64,000 nucleotides of DNA from Lysinibacillus cavernae (GTDB taxonomy: Bacteria; Bacillota; Bacilli; Bacillales_A; Planococcaceae), in contig NZ_WMEF01000006.1 in NCBI RefSeq assembly GCF_009724685.1, positions 1 to 64,000 on the forward strand, written 5' to 3'. Both the position numbers and the translations under genes were made by a program. This document shows, piece by piece, positions 27,344 to 37,042 of the stretch (the first letter of the stretch is position 1; each line of letters starts with the position of its first letter). Under the pieces are notes generated by a model. It was not told the DNA's origin, made no database searches, and was given only the letters and a program-made list of their open reading frames with translations.

Positions 27344-28873
27344 TTAGCTTTTCACATCGTTATTACTTGGGAATGCAAAGGAACTTGTTGTATCCTCTGT
27401 TTCATCTGGCCATCGTTCAGAAATTGTTTTTGCTTTTGTAAAGAATCTCGCTTGATCTGGACCAAACATATGCCCTTCACCAAATTTAGATCGTTTCCAT
27501 CCACCAAAGTTGTGATAACCAACAGGAATTGGAATCGGCACATTAATTCCTACCATACCTACTTCTATTTCTTCTTGGAACTTACGTGCAGCTGCTCCAC
27601 TGCTTGTAAACATCGTTACACCATTGCCAAGCTCATGCACATTTATTAAGTCGATGGCTTCTTGTAATGTTTCAACCCCCACTACAATACGTGCTGGGCC
27701 GAAAACCTCCTCTTTGAAGATCGTCATTTCTGGTGTGACCTTATTAAGTAGCGTTGGACCAAGATAAAAACCATTAGACGTTTCACATACTTTTGGATTT
27801 CTTCCGTCAATGACAAGATTTGCCCCTTCAGTGACTGCCCCATCGATAAAACGTATAATCGTTTCCTTCGATTGTTTAGTGATCACTGGTCCGAAATCGA
27901 CGTCTTTCTCTGTATATGCCCCAACCTTTAGTTGAGAAATTTTACTTTTTAATAGTTCCGTAAAACGTTGTTCAGTATCCTTACCGACAACAATCGCACC
28001 GGAAATAGCCATACAGCGCTGAGATGCTGCACCATATGCGGCTCCTAAAAAGGCATTTGCCGTTTGTTCTAGATTGGCATCTGGCATAACAATCATAAAG
28101 TTCTTTCCACCACCAAATGCTGCAACACGTTTATTATGCTTTGTGCCAGTTTGATAAATATATTCTGCAACTGGTGTTGAGCCAACAAATGAGATGGCTT
28201 GAATCTCTTTGTTTTCTAGCAGTTCATTGACCGCTTCTTTATCACCATTGACAACTGTCCAAATACCATCAGGAAGCCCTGCCTCTTTCCATAATTGGCT
28301 TAAATATAACGCAGAAATAGGTACACGTTCAGATGGCTTTAAAATAACAGCATTCCCCACAGCAACTGCCATACTTGTAATAGCAAGTGGTACCATAACA
28401 GGGAAATTAAATGGGGCAATGGTTGCCACTACGCCAAGTGGTGACTTGGCAGAAAAGGCATTAATATTACCGCCTACATTGACGGAGTACTCCCCTTTTA
28501 GCATTTGCGGAGCACTAATCGCCATATCAACAGATTCAATGCCACGAATAATTTCGCCTTTCGCATCTTCCTTTGTTTTACCACTTTCCTGACAAATCAC
28601 ATCAATAAGCTCTTGCTGTTTTTCTACTAAGAGTTGACGGAATCGATGCAGCACTTCTACCCTTTTACCAATAGATAATTTTTTCCATGCCGGATAGGCT
28701 TCTTTTGCAAGCTCAATAGCATGCTTTACCTCATCCCTTGAAGCAAGAGGTACTCTAGCAATGACCTCACCTGTTGAAGGATTATAAACTTCTGCATATC
28801 GACCACTTGTACCAGCTACCTCTTCTCCTTTGATAAAATGTGTTAGCGTTTTCATTTCTTGTTGAACTGTCAT
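27344..28873 (-). CDS. mmsA: CoA-acylating methylmalonate-semialdehyde dehydrogenase
   Basis: 509 aa aldehyde dehydrogenase. The catalytic cysteine is in SQRCMAISGAIVV, with GGGKNFMIVMPDA and GPARIVVG motifs of the MmsA/IolA branch. It converts methylmalonate semialdehyde to propionyl-CoA, or malonate semialdehyde to acetyl-CoA, with NAD and CoA. In this operon malonate semialdehyde from the aminotransferase is the probable substrate. It lies 21 bases from the permease upstream and 32 bases before the aminotransferase. ATG 28873 follows GAAGGAG. Confidence 0.88.
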   Translation of the reverse strand: MTVQQEMKTLTHFIKGEEVAGTSGRYAEVYNPSTGEVIARVPLASRDEVKHAIELAKEAYPAWKKLSIGKRVEVLHRFRQLLVEKQQELIDVICQESGKTKEDAKGEIIRGIESVDMAISAPQMLKGEYSVNVGGNINAFSAKSPLGVVATIAPFNFPVMVPLAITSMAVAVGNAVILKPSERVPISALYLSQLWKEAGLPDGIWTVVNGDKEAVNELLENKEIQAISFVGSTPVAEYIYQTGTKHNKRVAAFGGGKNFMIVMPDANLEQTANAFLGAAYGAASQRCMAISGAIVVGKDTEQRFTELLKSKISQLKVGAYTEKDVDFGPVITKQSKETIIRFIDGAVTEGANLVIDGRNPKVCETSNGFYLGPTLLNKVTPEMTIFKEEVFGPARIVVGVETLQEAIDLINVHELGNGVTMFTSSGAAARKFQEEIEVGMVGINVPIPIPVGYHNFGGWKRSKFGEGHMFGPDQARFFTKAKTISERWPDETEDTTSSFAFPSNNDVKS

Positions 28874-28894
28874 TTTGACCACTCCTTCACCGTA

Positions 28895-30307
28895 TTATTG
28901 TTCAAAATCAAACTCTTCTTTGCTGAAAATAGAACTGGATTCATCGGCTTGTTTGATTGTCTTTTTCTTTTGCGTAAGCATATAAAAAATCATCACAACG
29001 GCAACGACAACACATGTAAATAAAATTTGCGAGCGCATAGACTCAATAAAGAACATCGCAATTAATAATGCTGTGGTTGCTAGTATTGTGAAATACGTTA
29101 AATAAGGGAATAACCACATCTTCACCTTTAATACTTCTGGATTTTCTTTTTCAATCTTCCGTCGCATTTTTAATTGTGAGACGGCAATGATTAAGTAAAG
29201 GATTAATGTAATTGCACTACAGGAACTCAGTAAAAACATAAAAACTTTATCTGGAGAAACATAATTCATAATGACAGCAATATAAGAGAAAAATGTTGCT
29301 GCTAAAATGGCATTTACAGGTGCACCATTTTTATTTAATTTCAAAAATGCTTTCGGTGCTTCCCCTTTCTCCGCTAAAGAAAATACCATTCGTGATGTTG
29401 CATAAAGTGCGGAATTTAAGCAGGATAATACCGCTGTTAAAACAACGAAATTCATAATTTGTGCGGCAGCGGGAATACCAATATAATCGAGTACCGCTAC
29501 ATAAGGACTTGTTAAAATATCTGAGGAATGCCAAGGTAATAATGTCACAACGACTGCTATTGAGCCCACATAGAAAATTAAAATACGCCAAGTAATGGAA
29601 TTGGTAGCTTTCGTTACAGCAGCTAAAGGTTCATCCGATTCACCAGCAGCAATCGCAACAATCTCTGTCCCCATAAAAGAGAAAATAACAATGACGACAC
29701 CCATTAGGACAGCTCCAAACCCATTTGGTAAAAAACCACCTTGCCCAACTAAATTGGTCAACCCTACAGCATTAAAATTTGGTGCGATACCAAAAATAAT
29801 AAATGCACCAAGTCCAAGGAAAACTACTATACTCGCAACCTTAATAAGAGAAAACCAATACTCAAATTCACCAAAGGCTTTGACAGAAAGAACATTTGTT
29901 AAAGTAAGTGCTACAGTCAATAATAGGCTTAACAGCCACAAAGGAATCCCATCATACCAATATTGAATTATAGCTGCCGCTGCTGTGGCTTCTAATGCAA
30001 TTGCTATGACCCAGAAAAACCAGTACAGCCAGCCAATCATAAAGCCTGCCCACGGACCAATTGCTTCATGTGCATAGTGCGCAAACGACCCACTGGTTGG
30101 ATTGACAGCCGCCATCTCACCTAGCATACGCATAACTAAAACAACGATAATTCCAGCAAAAATATACGATAAGATTGCTCCTGGACCAGCTAAATTAATG
30201 ACCGAGCCACTCCCCATAAATAATCCAGCACCGATTACTCCGGCAATAGCAATCATCGTCATATGCCGCTTCTTTAACCCTCTTTGTAAATGCGTTTGTT
30301 GCTCCAT
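28895..30307 (-). CDS. Amino acid permease (APC superfamily, GabP-like)
   Basis: 470 aa with 12 transmembrane helices. The APC amino acid transporter signature is seen at the N-terminus (KRHMTMIAIAGVIGAGLFMG) and in PTSGSFAHYAHEAIGPWAGF. Proton-coupled uptake of a small amino acid such as beta-alanine or GABA is likely given the operon. It is the first gene of the three-gene operon; ATG 30307 follows AGAGGTG. Confidence 0.85.
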   Translation of the reverse strand: MEQQTHLQRGLKKRHMTMIAIAGVIGAGLFMGSGSVINLAGPGAILSYIFAGIIVVLVMRMLGEMAAVNPTSGSFAHYAHEAIGPWAGFMIGWLYWFFWVIAIALEATAAAAIIQYWYDGIPLWLLSLLLTVALTLTNVLSVKAFGEFEYWFSLIKVASIVVFLGLGAFIIFGIAPNFNAVGLTNLVGQGGFLPNGFGAVLMGVVIVIFSFMGTEIVAIAAGESDEPLAAVTKATNSITWRILIFYVGSIAVVVTLLPWHSSDILTSPYVAVLDYIGIPAAAQIMNFVVLTAVLSCLNSALYATSRMVFSLAEKGEAPKAFLKLNKNGAPVNAILAATFFSYIAVIMNYVSPDKVFMFLLSSCSAITLILYLIIAVSQLKMRRKIEKENPEVLKVKMWLFPYLTYFTILATTALLIAMFFIESMRSQILFTCVVVAVVMIFYMLTQKKKTIKQADESSSIFSKEEFDFEQ

Positions 30308-30400
30308 ACCTGTCACCTCTTTTTTGTAGATTGCTTGATCGCTTACAAAAATCTTACATGTTTCATAACGTTGAAGTAATAGACAAACTGTAAAACTCTA

Positions 30401-30424
30401 TACATTTGTTTTATACATAATGTA
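30401..30424. promoter_or_regulatory. Dyad between permease operon and pucR-like gene
   Basis: TACATT and AATGTA arms 12 bases apart in the divergent promoter region. It is a candidate site for the PucR-type regulator, on position and symmetry only. Confidence 0.35.
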
Positions 30425-30541
30425 AAATAGACTAAATATTCTTAAAATAATTTAACTTCAAATTTTCAAGCTAATAGTAAACATTAAACAGAAATTTCAT
30501 ATTTATAAACGCAAGTCTGTGAATCAAAAGGAGGGGTTAAA

Positions 30542-32104
30542 TTGAGTCCATTTCAACTGAAAGTACTACAAGTTTTGGAAAATAAGTATTTTCAAAATGC
30601 CGAGGTTGTCGCAGGTCATGAGGGGTTATCAAGGATTGTCAAATGGGTACATGTTCTTGAAATCGTACATGTTGATAATTTTTTAGTAGGTGAAGAGTTA
30701 GTGTTGACAACCGGAATAAGCCTTCAACAAAGCATTGAGCATTTTACCGCTTTTGTTGAAGCAATTATTCAAAAAAATTGTGCTGCCCTATGTATTGAGT
30801 ATGGTCCCTATATTCAAACAGTTCCTGAAGCCATATTAGCACTTGCTAATTATCATCAGTTCCCCATTATTGTTTTTCATGAGGCGGTACCTTTTGTTCG
30901 TATTACACAGGATTTACATAGCCAAATTATCAATCAGCAATATTTAATGATTTCTTCACTGGAATCTTACTCACAAACATTAAACAAAAATGCCGTATTA
31001 GGACAAAACACAGAAGATATTTTAGAAAATATGTATAGCGAATTAAAAACACAAATCATGTTTTCCATTAAAGGACGAGAGCCTATCTTTTTTCCAAAAA
31101 TGGCACAAAAAAATCGTCAGCAATTATTAACAGTAAACAAATCTGAGCCACATTTTAAACATGAGCCTATTTTTATCTTTGATCAACATTATGCAGAATT
31201 AACGCTCTATCGGGAGGATGGGCTATTTTCGGAGTTTGAGTTATTAATATTAGATCGTACAGCAACGGCGTTAGCGCAGCTATTAATGCGAGAGTTCTAT
31301 ATTGAGGAGAAAAAGACTATTGAGGATGCTTCCATTTTAGCGGATTGGATTGATCAAAAGCTATCGAGGGAGGAAATTTATAAATTTATCGTGACACATT
31401 ACTCAAACTATAAACAAACTAGCGGAGCTGTCTTTATTTTAACCTCTCCCAATTCATTGAAGCAGGAGGATATTGTCTATAGTAAACTCTACTATCGTAA
31501 TCTATTTGAACAACATGGCTTTACCCCATTTTTATTTGAAAGAAAAAGCTATGTTATTTTTATTTTACTCCACACAAAAGAATGTAAAGCAATTCGTGAT
31601 ACATTAAATACCATATTTTCCACACTGGTCAAAACCGAGTTTTATAAAAAACAGCAGACACAAGGTGTTCAAATTGCCATTGGTAAAGTCGTCGCAGATG
31701 TAGAGGAAATTCCCAAAAGCTATCAAACAGCCTTAGAAACCTTATATATTTGCCGTAAAGTGCAAACATCCTCCTTCTTTTATGATGATCTGCATTTATA
31801 TCATTTAATCTATAAATTACAAATGCAAGTGAATTTACAGGAAGTTATTTACGACTATTTACAGCCAGTTATTGAGTACGATAATAAATATAACAGCAAG
31901 CTTCTTGAAACGTTACAGGTTTATTTACAAACAAATGGCTCCAAGCAGCAAACAGCGAATCAATTGTTTATTGTTCGTCAAACACTCTATCACCGCTTAA
32001 AAAAGCTTGAAAGTTTACTAGGTGAAAATTTCATGAAAGGGCATAACCGTATTACACTTGAATTTATGCTACTCGCAAACTCCTTAATTGAGGATAAGAG
32101 CTAG
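30542..32104 (+). CDS. PucR family transcriptional regulator
   Basis: 520 aa. An N-terminal PucR domain (about 1-125; RIVKWVHVLEIVHVDNFLVG is characteristic), a central GGDEF-like (CdaR) region, and a C-terminal helix-turn-helix (TANQLFIVRQTLYHRLKKLE). PucR-type proteins are usually activators responding to a pathway metabolite. Divergent placement from the permease-mmsA-aminotransferase operon makes that operon the likely target. The start is TTG 30542 after AAAGGAGGGG. Confidence 0.85.
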   Translation: MSPFQLKVLQVLENKYFQNAEVVAGHEGLSRIVKWVHVLEIVHVDNFLVGEELVLTTGISLQQSIEHFTAFVEAIIQKNCAALCIEYGPYIQTVPEAILALANYHQFPIIVFHEAVPFVRITQDLHSQIINQQYLMISSLESYSQTLNKNAVLGQNTEDILENMYSELKTQIMFSIKGREPIFFPKMAQKNRQQLLTVNKSEPHFKHEPIFIFDQHYAELTLYREDGLFSEFELLILDRTATALAQLLMREFYIEEKKTIEDASILADWIDQKLSREEIYKFIVTHYSNYKQTSGAVFILTSPNSLKQEDIVYSKLYYRNLFEQHGFTPFLFERKSYVIFILLHTKECKAIRDTLNTIFSTLVKTEFYKKQQTQGVQIAIGKVVADVEEIPKSYQTALETLYICRKVQTSSFFYDDLHLYHLIYKLQMQVNLQEVIYDYLQPVIEYDNKYNSKLLETLQVYLQTNGSKQQTANQLFIVRQTLYHRLKKLESLLGENFMKGHNRITLEFMLLANSLIEDKS

Positions 32105-32115
32105 AAAAAAGTGTA

Positions 32116-32152
32116 GGCACGCTTAAAGGGTTCTTTCCCCTTTAAGTGTGCC
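32116..32152. terminator. Terminator between pucR-like and mtnU-like genes
   Basis: Fifteen-base arms (32116-32130 and 32138-32152) with one wobble; the minus-strand side has the T run, so it mainly ends the mtnU-like gene. Confidence 0.7.
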
Positions 32153-32158
32153 GCCCAA

Positions 32159-32953
32159 TTACCCTTTCACAACGACATCTTGATACAATCCTGGTCTACG
32201 ATCGTCGTAAACAGGAATTCTTCCGCGTACTTCATCCACAATCGAAAAGTCTACATCGATTACTGCCACTTCTTCATCCTCAGCACCGACCCAAAGTACT
32301 TCTCCCCATGGTTGAATAATCATTGATTGTCCATTAAAGTTTTCTACCTTCTTTGAAATGCGATTAACAGCTATAACAAAACATTGGTTCTCAATCGCAC
32401 GAGCCTGTAGCAATGTTTTCCAATGATCGATCCGCGGTGTTGGCCATTGCGCTGGTACAAACAATACCTTTGCTCCTTGTAATGCATGTGCTCGCAACCA
32501 TTCAGGGAAACGAATATCATAGCAAATGACTCCAGCTGCTTCAATTTCACCAAGGGCAAAACGATTCATTTCATCCCCTGCCTCTAAATAGAGATGCTCG
32601 TCCATTAAACGGAAAAGATGTGCCTTGCTATATTCACCTACTAACTCGCCATTGTGATCAAATGTATACATCGTGTTATAAAATTTGTCGCCCTTCTTTG
32701 TTGACACAGAACCCCCTACAATATGTACACTAAGCTCTTTTGCTAATTCAGCCAAAAATGCTTTTGTACGCTCTCCATTGACATCCGCTAGCTCAGCCAA
32801 TTTCTCTAACGCATAGCCCGTGTTCCACATTTCTGGCAGCACAATGATTTCTGCGCCTTTTTTTGCAGCTTCTCGTATCTTGTCTTCAGCACGTGAAAAA
32901 TTTTCTTCTACCTTGCCAAAGCCAACATTTAATTGAATACAACCGATTTTCAT
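32159..32953 (-). CDS. mtnU: Carbon-nitrogen hydrolase (MtnU-like omega-amidase)
   Basis: 264 aa nitrilase superfamily. The Glu-Lys-Cys triad is visible as Glu41 in VLPEMWNTG, Lys110 in YSKAHLF and Cys144 in GVICYDIRFPEW. It resembles B. subtilis MtnU (YkrU), thought to deamidate 2-oxoglutaramate formed when MtnE uses glutamine as amino donor in methionine salvage. The divergent neighbour is MtnE-like, which supports this. ATG 32953 is seven bases from GGAGG; ATG 32959 is closer. Confidence 0.8.
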   Translation of the reverse strand: MKIGCIQLNVGFGKVEENFSRAEDKIREAAKKGAEIIVLPEMWNTGYALEKLAELADVNGERTKAFLAELAKELSVHIVGGSVSTKKGDKFYNTMYTFDHNGELVGEYSKAHLFRLMDEHLYLEAGDEMNRFALGEIEAAGVICYDIRFPEWLRAHALQGAKVLFVPAQWPTPRIDHWKTLLQARAIENQCFVIAVNRISKKVENFNGQSMIIQPWGEVLWVGAEDEEVAVIDVDFSIVDEVRGRIPVYDDRRPGLYQDVVVKG

Positions 32954-33049
32954 ATTCATTCCTCCTCTAGACAATTAATAGAAAACGTAATACTATTTGC
33001 TTCATATTCTCCAATAATTATTATTAAATTCTGAAAAAGGTGATCATAC

Positions 33050-34219
33050 ATGGAATTCTCTAAAAAACTACAGCAACTACCCACTCAATTTTTTGCAGCA
33101 CTCGTACAAAAAGTAAATACTGCCTTAGAAGAAGGGCGTGATGTCATTAATCTTGGGCAAGGAAATCCTGATCAACCAACACCTCCTCACATCATTCAAG
33201 CATTGCAGGAGGCTGCTGAAAATCCACAACACCACAAATATTCGCCGTTTCGTGGTATCGCTGAATTACGCCAAGCAGCTGCAGACTTTTATCATCGTGA
33301 GTATGATGTGGATATAAATCCCGACACGGAGGTAGCCATTCTCGGTGGTACAAAAATCGGTCTTGTTGAGCTACCTTTAGCTGTATTAAACCCTGGGGAT
33401 ACAATGCTCTTACCAGACCCAGGCTATCCTGACTATCTATCAGGTGTCGTATTAGGTGATGTCAATTTTGAAGTCATGCCACTTTTCGCTGAAAATGATT
33501 TCTTACCTGATTATCATGCATTACCTGAAGAAGTAAAGGAAAAGGCAAAGTTACTTTACCTAAATTACCCTAACAATCCTACAGGCGGTACAGCAACACT
33601 TAAATTTTTTGAAGAGACCGTCCGCTTTGCGAAGGAGCACAATATTATCGTATCACATGATTTTGCTTATGGGGCAATAGGATTTGACGGTATTAAACCA
33701 ATTAGTTTCTTACAAGCTCAGGGTGCAAAAGAAGTTGGTATTGAAATGTACACATTATCCAAAACCTATAATATGGCCGGCTGGCGAATAGGCTTCGCTG
33801 TTGGTAATGCCGAAATAATTGCTGCTATCAATCTTATTCAGGATCATCTGTTTTGTAGTCAATTCCCTGCTATTCAACAGGCAGCAGCACTGGCACTTAC
33901 ATCTTCCCAAGAATGTACAGAAGAACTGCGCGCTACCTATGAGCGTCGTAGAAATGTACTAATTGAAGAAGCTCAAAGAATTGGCTGGCATGTGACAGCT
34001 CCAAAAGGCTCCTTCTTTGCATGGCTTCCTGTACCAGTAGGCTATACAAGCGAACAGTTTGCCGACTTATTACTCGAAAAGGCTGATATCGCTGTAGCAG
34101 CAGGCAATGGCTTCGGTCAATATGGTGAAGGTTATGTGCGTATTGGCTTGCTTGTTAGCGAGGAACGCTTACGTGAAGCCATCCACAGAATTGAACAATT
34201 AAAATTATTTAACCTTTAG
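33050..34219 (+). CDS. mtnE: Methionine-salvage aminotransferase MtnE-like
   Basis: 389 aa class I/II PLP aminotransferase. It carries NLGQGNPDQPTPPHI at the N-terminus, YPNNPTGG, and the Schiff-base lysine in YTLSKTYNMAGWRIGF, followed by the arginine in GYVRIGLL. It closely follows the pattern of B. subtilis MtnE (YkrV), which aminates 4-methylthio-2-oxobutanoate to methionine. The other mtn genes are not in the window and no S-box precedes this gene. Start ATG 33050 after AAAGGTG. Confidence 0.8.
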   Translation: MEFSKKLQQLPTQFFAALVQKVNTALEEGRDVINLGQGNPDQPTPPHIIQALQEAAENPQHHKYSPFRGIAELRQAAADFYHREYDVDINPDTEVAILGGTKIGLVELPLAVLNPGDTMLLPDPGYPDYLSGVVLGDVNFEVMPLFAENDFLPDYHALPEEVKEKAKLLYLNYPNNPTGGTATLKFFEETVRFAKEHNIIVSHDFAYGAIGFDGIKPISFLQAQGAKEVGIEMYTLSKTYNMAGWRIGFAVGNAEIIAAINLIQDHLFCSQFPAIQQAAALALTSSQECTEELRATYERRRNVLIEEAQRIGWHVTAPKGSFFAWLPVPVGYTSEQFADLLLEKADIAVAAGNGFGQYGEGYVRIGLLVSEERLREAIHRIEQLKLFNL

Positions 34220-34229
34220 CACTGCATTG

Positions 34230-34255
34230 TCCTGTAGCATTTATTAGCTACAGGA
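34230..34255 (+). terminator. Terminator of the mtnE-like gene
   Basis: TCCTGTAGC pairs with GCTACAGGA, followed by CTTATTATTTTT on the plus strand. Confidence 0.7.
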
Positions 34256-34259
34256 CTTA

Positions 34260-34763
34260 TTATTTTTCTATCTTTCTTGGCTGATCTAAACCATATTCTA
34301 ATGGATAAAATTGAACATGACCTGTTTCATCATCCATTTTACGGATATGCTGAATGCCTTGAATCTCTGCTAGCACTACATCCGCTGTAATAACGATATT
34401 CCCGCCTTTAATAAAATGCCCACCTGACACTGCTCCCCACTGATCGCTCATAGAGCCATGGAAATGTGTTTCATAGCCTCCATCACGTTTACACACTAAG
34501 CCAGATCCTTGAATAAATTCGAGTGGTCCTTCTTTTTCGATCGCTTCACTAAAACGGACTTTAATCTGTGATGTTTCATCGGGTACTAAATAAACAAAGC
34601 TACTTTTTTGAAAGCTACCGATACAGCTAACAATTGTCGCTGAGTCCATGTTATTCTCTTCACAAAGCGCCTCAATACCTTCCATGATGTCGGTCCCCAT
34701 TAGAAGACGGGCACTAATCACCTTACCAAATGAACCTATTCCATAATTAACTCTTACTGACAT
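34260..34763 (-). CDS. PPC (DUF296) domain protein
   Basis: 167 aa, almost all of it one PPC/DUF296 domain: RLLMGTDIMEGIEALCEENN, IVSCIGSFQKSSFVYL, ETHFHGSMSDQWGAVSGGHF and GNIVITADVVLAEI follow the family pattern. In plants the domain accompanies AT-hook proteins; bacterial stand-alone members have unknown roles and form trimers. The conserved histidine pair in HFH could bind metal. It is divergent from the S-box-met operon. Start ATG 34763 after AAAGGAGGGA. Confidence 0.8.
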   Translation of the reverse strand: MSVRVNYGIGSFGKVISARLLMGTDIMEGIEALCEENNMDSATIVSCIGSFQKSSFVYLVPDETSQIKVRFSEAIEKEGPLEFIQGSGLVCKRDGGYETHFHGSMSDQWGAVSGGHFIKGGNIVITADVVLAEIQGIQHIRKMDDETGHVQFYPLEYGLDQPRKIEK

Positions 34764-34885
34764 TCTTATCCCTCCTTTGAGACAAAATATTATAACAATA
34801 TAAAAAATTTAAAAAATATTTATTGACTTACTATACCCTATAAATTATATTAGTTCTATCGGAAATACAAAAATATAATATGAAT

Positions 34886-35038
34886 CTCTTATCAAGAGTA
34901 GCTGAGGGACTGGCCCTATGAAGCTCGGCAACCTCCTTTTAAAAGGAAGGTGCTAAATCCTGCAAACGGACTTCGTTTGATAGATAAGAGAGGACATTTT
35001 TTCATGAGCCTCTCTTAGTTTGTAAGAGAGTTTTTTTT
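34886..35038 (+). promoter_or_regulatory. SAM riboswitch (S-box) with transcription terminator
   Basis: Aptamer P1 pairs CTCTTATC (34886-34893) with GATAAGAG (34983-34990), enclosing the conserved AGCTGAGGGACTGGCCC, GAAGCTCGGCAACC and AAGGTGCTAA blocks. The expression platform is explicit: terminator stem 35010-35017 with 35023-35030 plus eight T; antiterminator TAAGAGAGG (34985-34993) with CCTCTCTTA (35009-35017). P1 and antiterminator share bases, so SAM binding frees the terminator. Confidence 0.95.
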
Positions 35039-35080
35039 ATTTTCAAAAAACCGATAAAAACAATCTTGGAGGTAGTTTTC

Positions 35081-35911
35081 ATGAAAAAGAGAAATAAATT
35101 TTTAGTAGGTTTAGCAAGTCTTACATTAGCAACAGCACTAGCGGGCTGTGGCTCTAAAGAGGATAGCAAGGGTAAAAGCGAGGCAATTGATGAAAACAAA
35201 ATCGTCATTGGTGTCACTTCTGGTCCACATGAGCAGATTGCAGAAGTTGCCGCTAAAGTCGCAAAGGAAAATGGCCTAGAGGTAGAACTAAAATCATTTT
35301 CTGATTATGTTTTACCAAATACATCCTTAGCTGAAGGTGATCTTGATGCGAACAGCTATCAGCATGAGCCTTTCCTCGATACATTTAATAAAGATCATGA
35401 TACAGATTTAGTACCAGTGGGCAAAACGATTTTAAATCCAATGGGTATTTACTCTGAAAAATATAAATCCTTTGATGACATTCCGGATGGTGCAACGTTT
35501 GGTTTACCAAATGATCCAACAAATGGTGCGCGTGCCCTCTTTGTTTTACAGGAAGCAGGCTATATTACATTAAAAGATGGCGCAGACTTAACAGCCTCTA
35601 TCCGTGATGTAGAAGAAAACAAAAAGAATTTAAAATTCATTGAATTAGAGGCAGCTCAAATTCCGAAGCAGCTTAGTGAAGTAGATGTAGCAGCAATTAA
35701 TACTAACTTTGCCTTAGAAGCTGGCATTAATCCTAAAGAAGACTCGATTCTTTTAGAATCTACCGACTCACCATATGTGAACTACATTGTCGTTCGTGCA
35801 GAAAATGAAAACGACCCAACCATCAAAAAATTCGTTGAGGCTTATCAATCTGATGAAGTACGACAATTCATTGAAGAAGAATTCAAAGGTTCAGTGATTG
35901 CTAGCTGGTAA
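35081..35911 (+). CDS. metQ: Methionine ABC transporter substrate-binding lipoprotein
   Basis: 276 aa. Signal peptide with lipobox ALAGCG (Cys about residue 22) and a NLPA lipoprotein domain: VIGVTSGPHEQIAEVAAKVA, FSDYVLPNTSLAEGDLDAN, YQHEPFLD and GLPNDPTNGARAL are family hallmarks. It binds methionine or a related sulfur compound for MetNP. It is the first gene under the S-box. ATG 35081 follows GGAGGT; the frame from 35066 begins before this site. Confidence 0.92.
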   Translation: MKKRNKFLVGLASLTLATALAGCGSKEDSKGKSEAIDENKIVIGVTSGPHEQIAEVAAKVAKENGLEVELKSFSDYVLPNTSLAEGDLDANSYQHEPFLDTFNKDHDTDLVPVGKTILNPMGIYSEKYKSFDDIPDGATFGLPNDPTNGARALFVLQEAGYITLKDGADLTASIRDVEENKKNLKFIELEAAQIPKQLSEVDVAAINTNFALEAGINPKEDSILLESTDSPYVNYIVVRAENENDPTIKKFVEAYQSDEVRQFIEEEFKGSVIASW

Positions 35912-35937
35912 TACAGTCAGGAAGCTTCTAGTAGCTG

Positions 35938-35985
35938 AAGAATCTGCCGAAATTCCTCTATGGATGACGAGCAGATTCTTACTTT
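35938..35985 (+). terminator. Intra-operon attenuating hairpin between metQ and metN
   Basis: AAGAATCTGC (35938-35947) pairs with GCAGATTCTT (35971-35980), followed by ACTTTTT. It would let metQ be expressed above the rest of the operon. Confidence 0.6.
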
Positions 35986-36016
35986 TTAGGAGCTTGGGAA
36001 AGGAGCAAACAAACGT

Positions 36017-37042
36017 ATGATTCAACTACAAAATATCTCAAAAGAATATAAGACGAAAAAAGGCATCATTAATGCTGTGGACGGAATCAATCTTCATGTA
36101 AAAAAAGGACAAATTCACGGTGTTATCGGCTATAGTGGTGCTGGTAAAAGTACACTTATTCGTTGTGTCAATTTACTAGAGCGCCCCACGGCCGGGAAAG
36201 TGTTGATAGACAATGTCGACATTACTGCCCTTTCTCTTAATGAATTACGGCAAACTCGCCAAAAGATCGGAATGATTTTCCAACATTTTAATCTATTAAA
36301 GACCGCAACAGTTTACAACAATATTGCTGTTCCATTAAAGCTACTTGGCTATAACGATGCAGAAGTAAAAAATCGTGTGGCTAAATACGCTGAAATTGTA
36401 GGTTTAACAGAGAAGCTAGATAGCTACCCTAATCAACTTTCGGGTGGTCAAAAGCAACGTGTCGCTATTGCACGTGCTTTAGCACAGGAACCTGAGATTT
36501 TACTTAGTGACGAAGCAACAAGTGCACTAGACCCTGAGACAACGGAAGCCATTCTTGAATTGTTGTTGAAAATTAACCGCGAATTAGGCATTACGATTCT
36601 GCTGATCACACACGAAATGAATGTGATTCAAAAAATATGTGATGAGGTTTCAGTTCTAGAATCAGGGAAAGTTGTTGAGTTTGGTACGGCTATTGAACTT
36701 TTTGCGAAACCTCAACATCCTACAACGAGAAAATTTTTAAATACCATTTCACAACGTAATTTATCCCCTTCCCTTATCGAGCAGTTAAATGTTTCAGGCA
36801 GTGTGATTCGTTTAACCTTCCTTGGTGAAAGTACAGGTAAGCCATTACTAGCAGAAGTTACGAAAGTGTATGATGTACAACCAAATATTTTAACGGCAAA
36901 TATTATTGAATTAAAAAACGGTATCGTTGGTAATATTGTGGTGCATTTGCATGGAGAGTCCCATTTTGTTCAAAAAGCGCTTACGTATTTTACGGAAAAT
37001 GGTGTTGCTGTGGAAGAATTAGGAGGCGAGTTCAATGAGTAG
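36017..37042 (+). CDS. metN: Methionine ABC transporter ATP-binding protein
   Basis: 341 aa. Walker A GYSGAGKST, Q-loop FQHFNLL, signature LSGGQKQRVAIARAL, Walker B ILLSDEATSALDP. A C-terminal NIL/ACT-like regulatory domain (about 265-341) senses intracellular methionine in MetN of E. coli and gives transinhibition. It overlaps metP by eight bases. Start ATG 36017 after AAAGGAG. Confidence 0.94.
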   Translation: MIQLQNISKEYKTKKGIINAVDGINLHVKKGQIHGVIGYSGAGKSTLIRCVNLLERPTAGKVLIDNVDITALSLNELRQTRQKIGMIFQHFNLLKTATVYNNIAVPLKLLGYNDAEVKNRVAKYAEIVGLTEKLDSYPNQLSGGQKQRVAIARALAQEPEILLSDEATSALDPETTEAILELLLKINRELGITILLITHEMNVIQKICDEVSVLESGKVVEFGTAIELFAKPQHPTTRKFLNTISQRNLSPSLIEQLNVSGSVIRLTFLGESTGKPLLAEVTKVYDVQPNILTANIIELKNGIVGNIVVHLHGESHFVQKALTYFTENGVAVEELGGEFNE

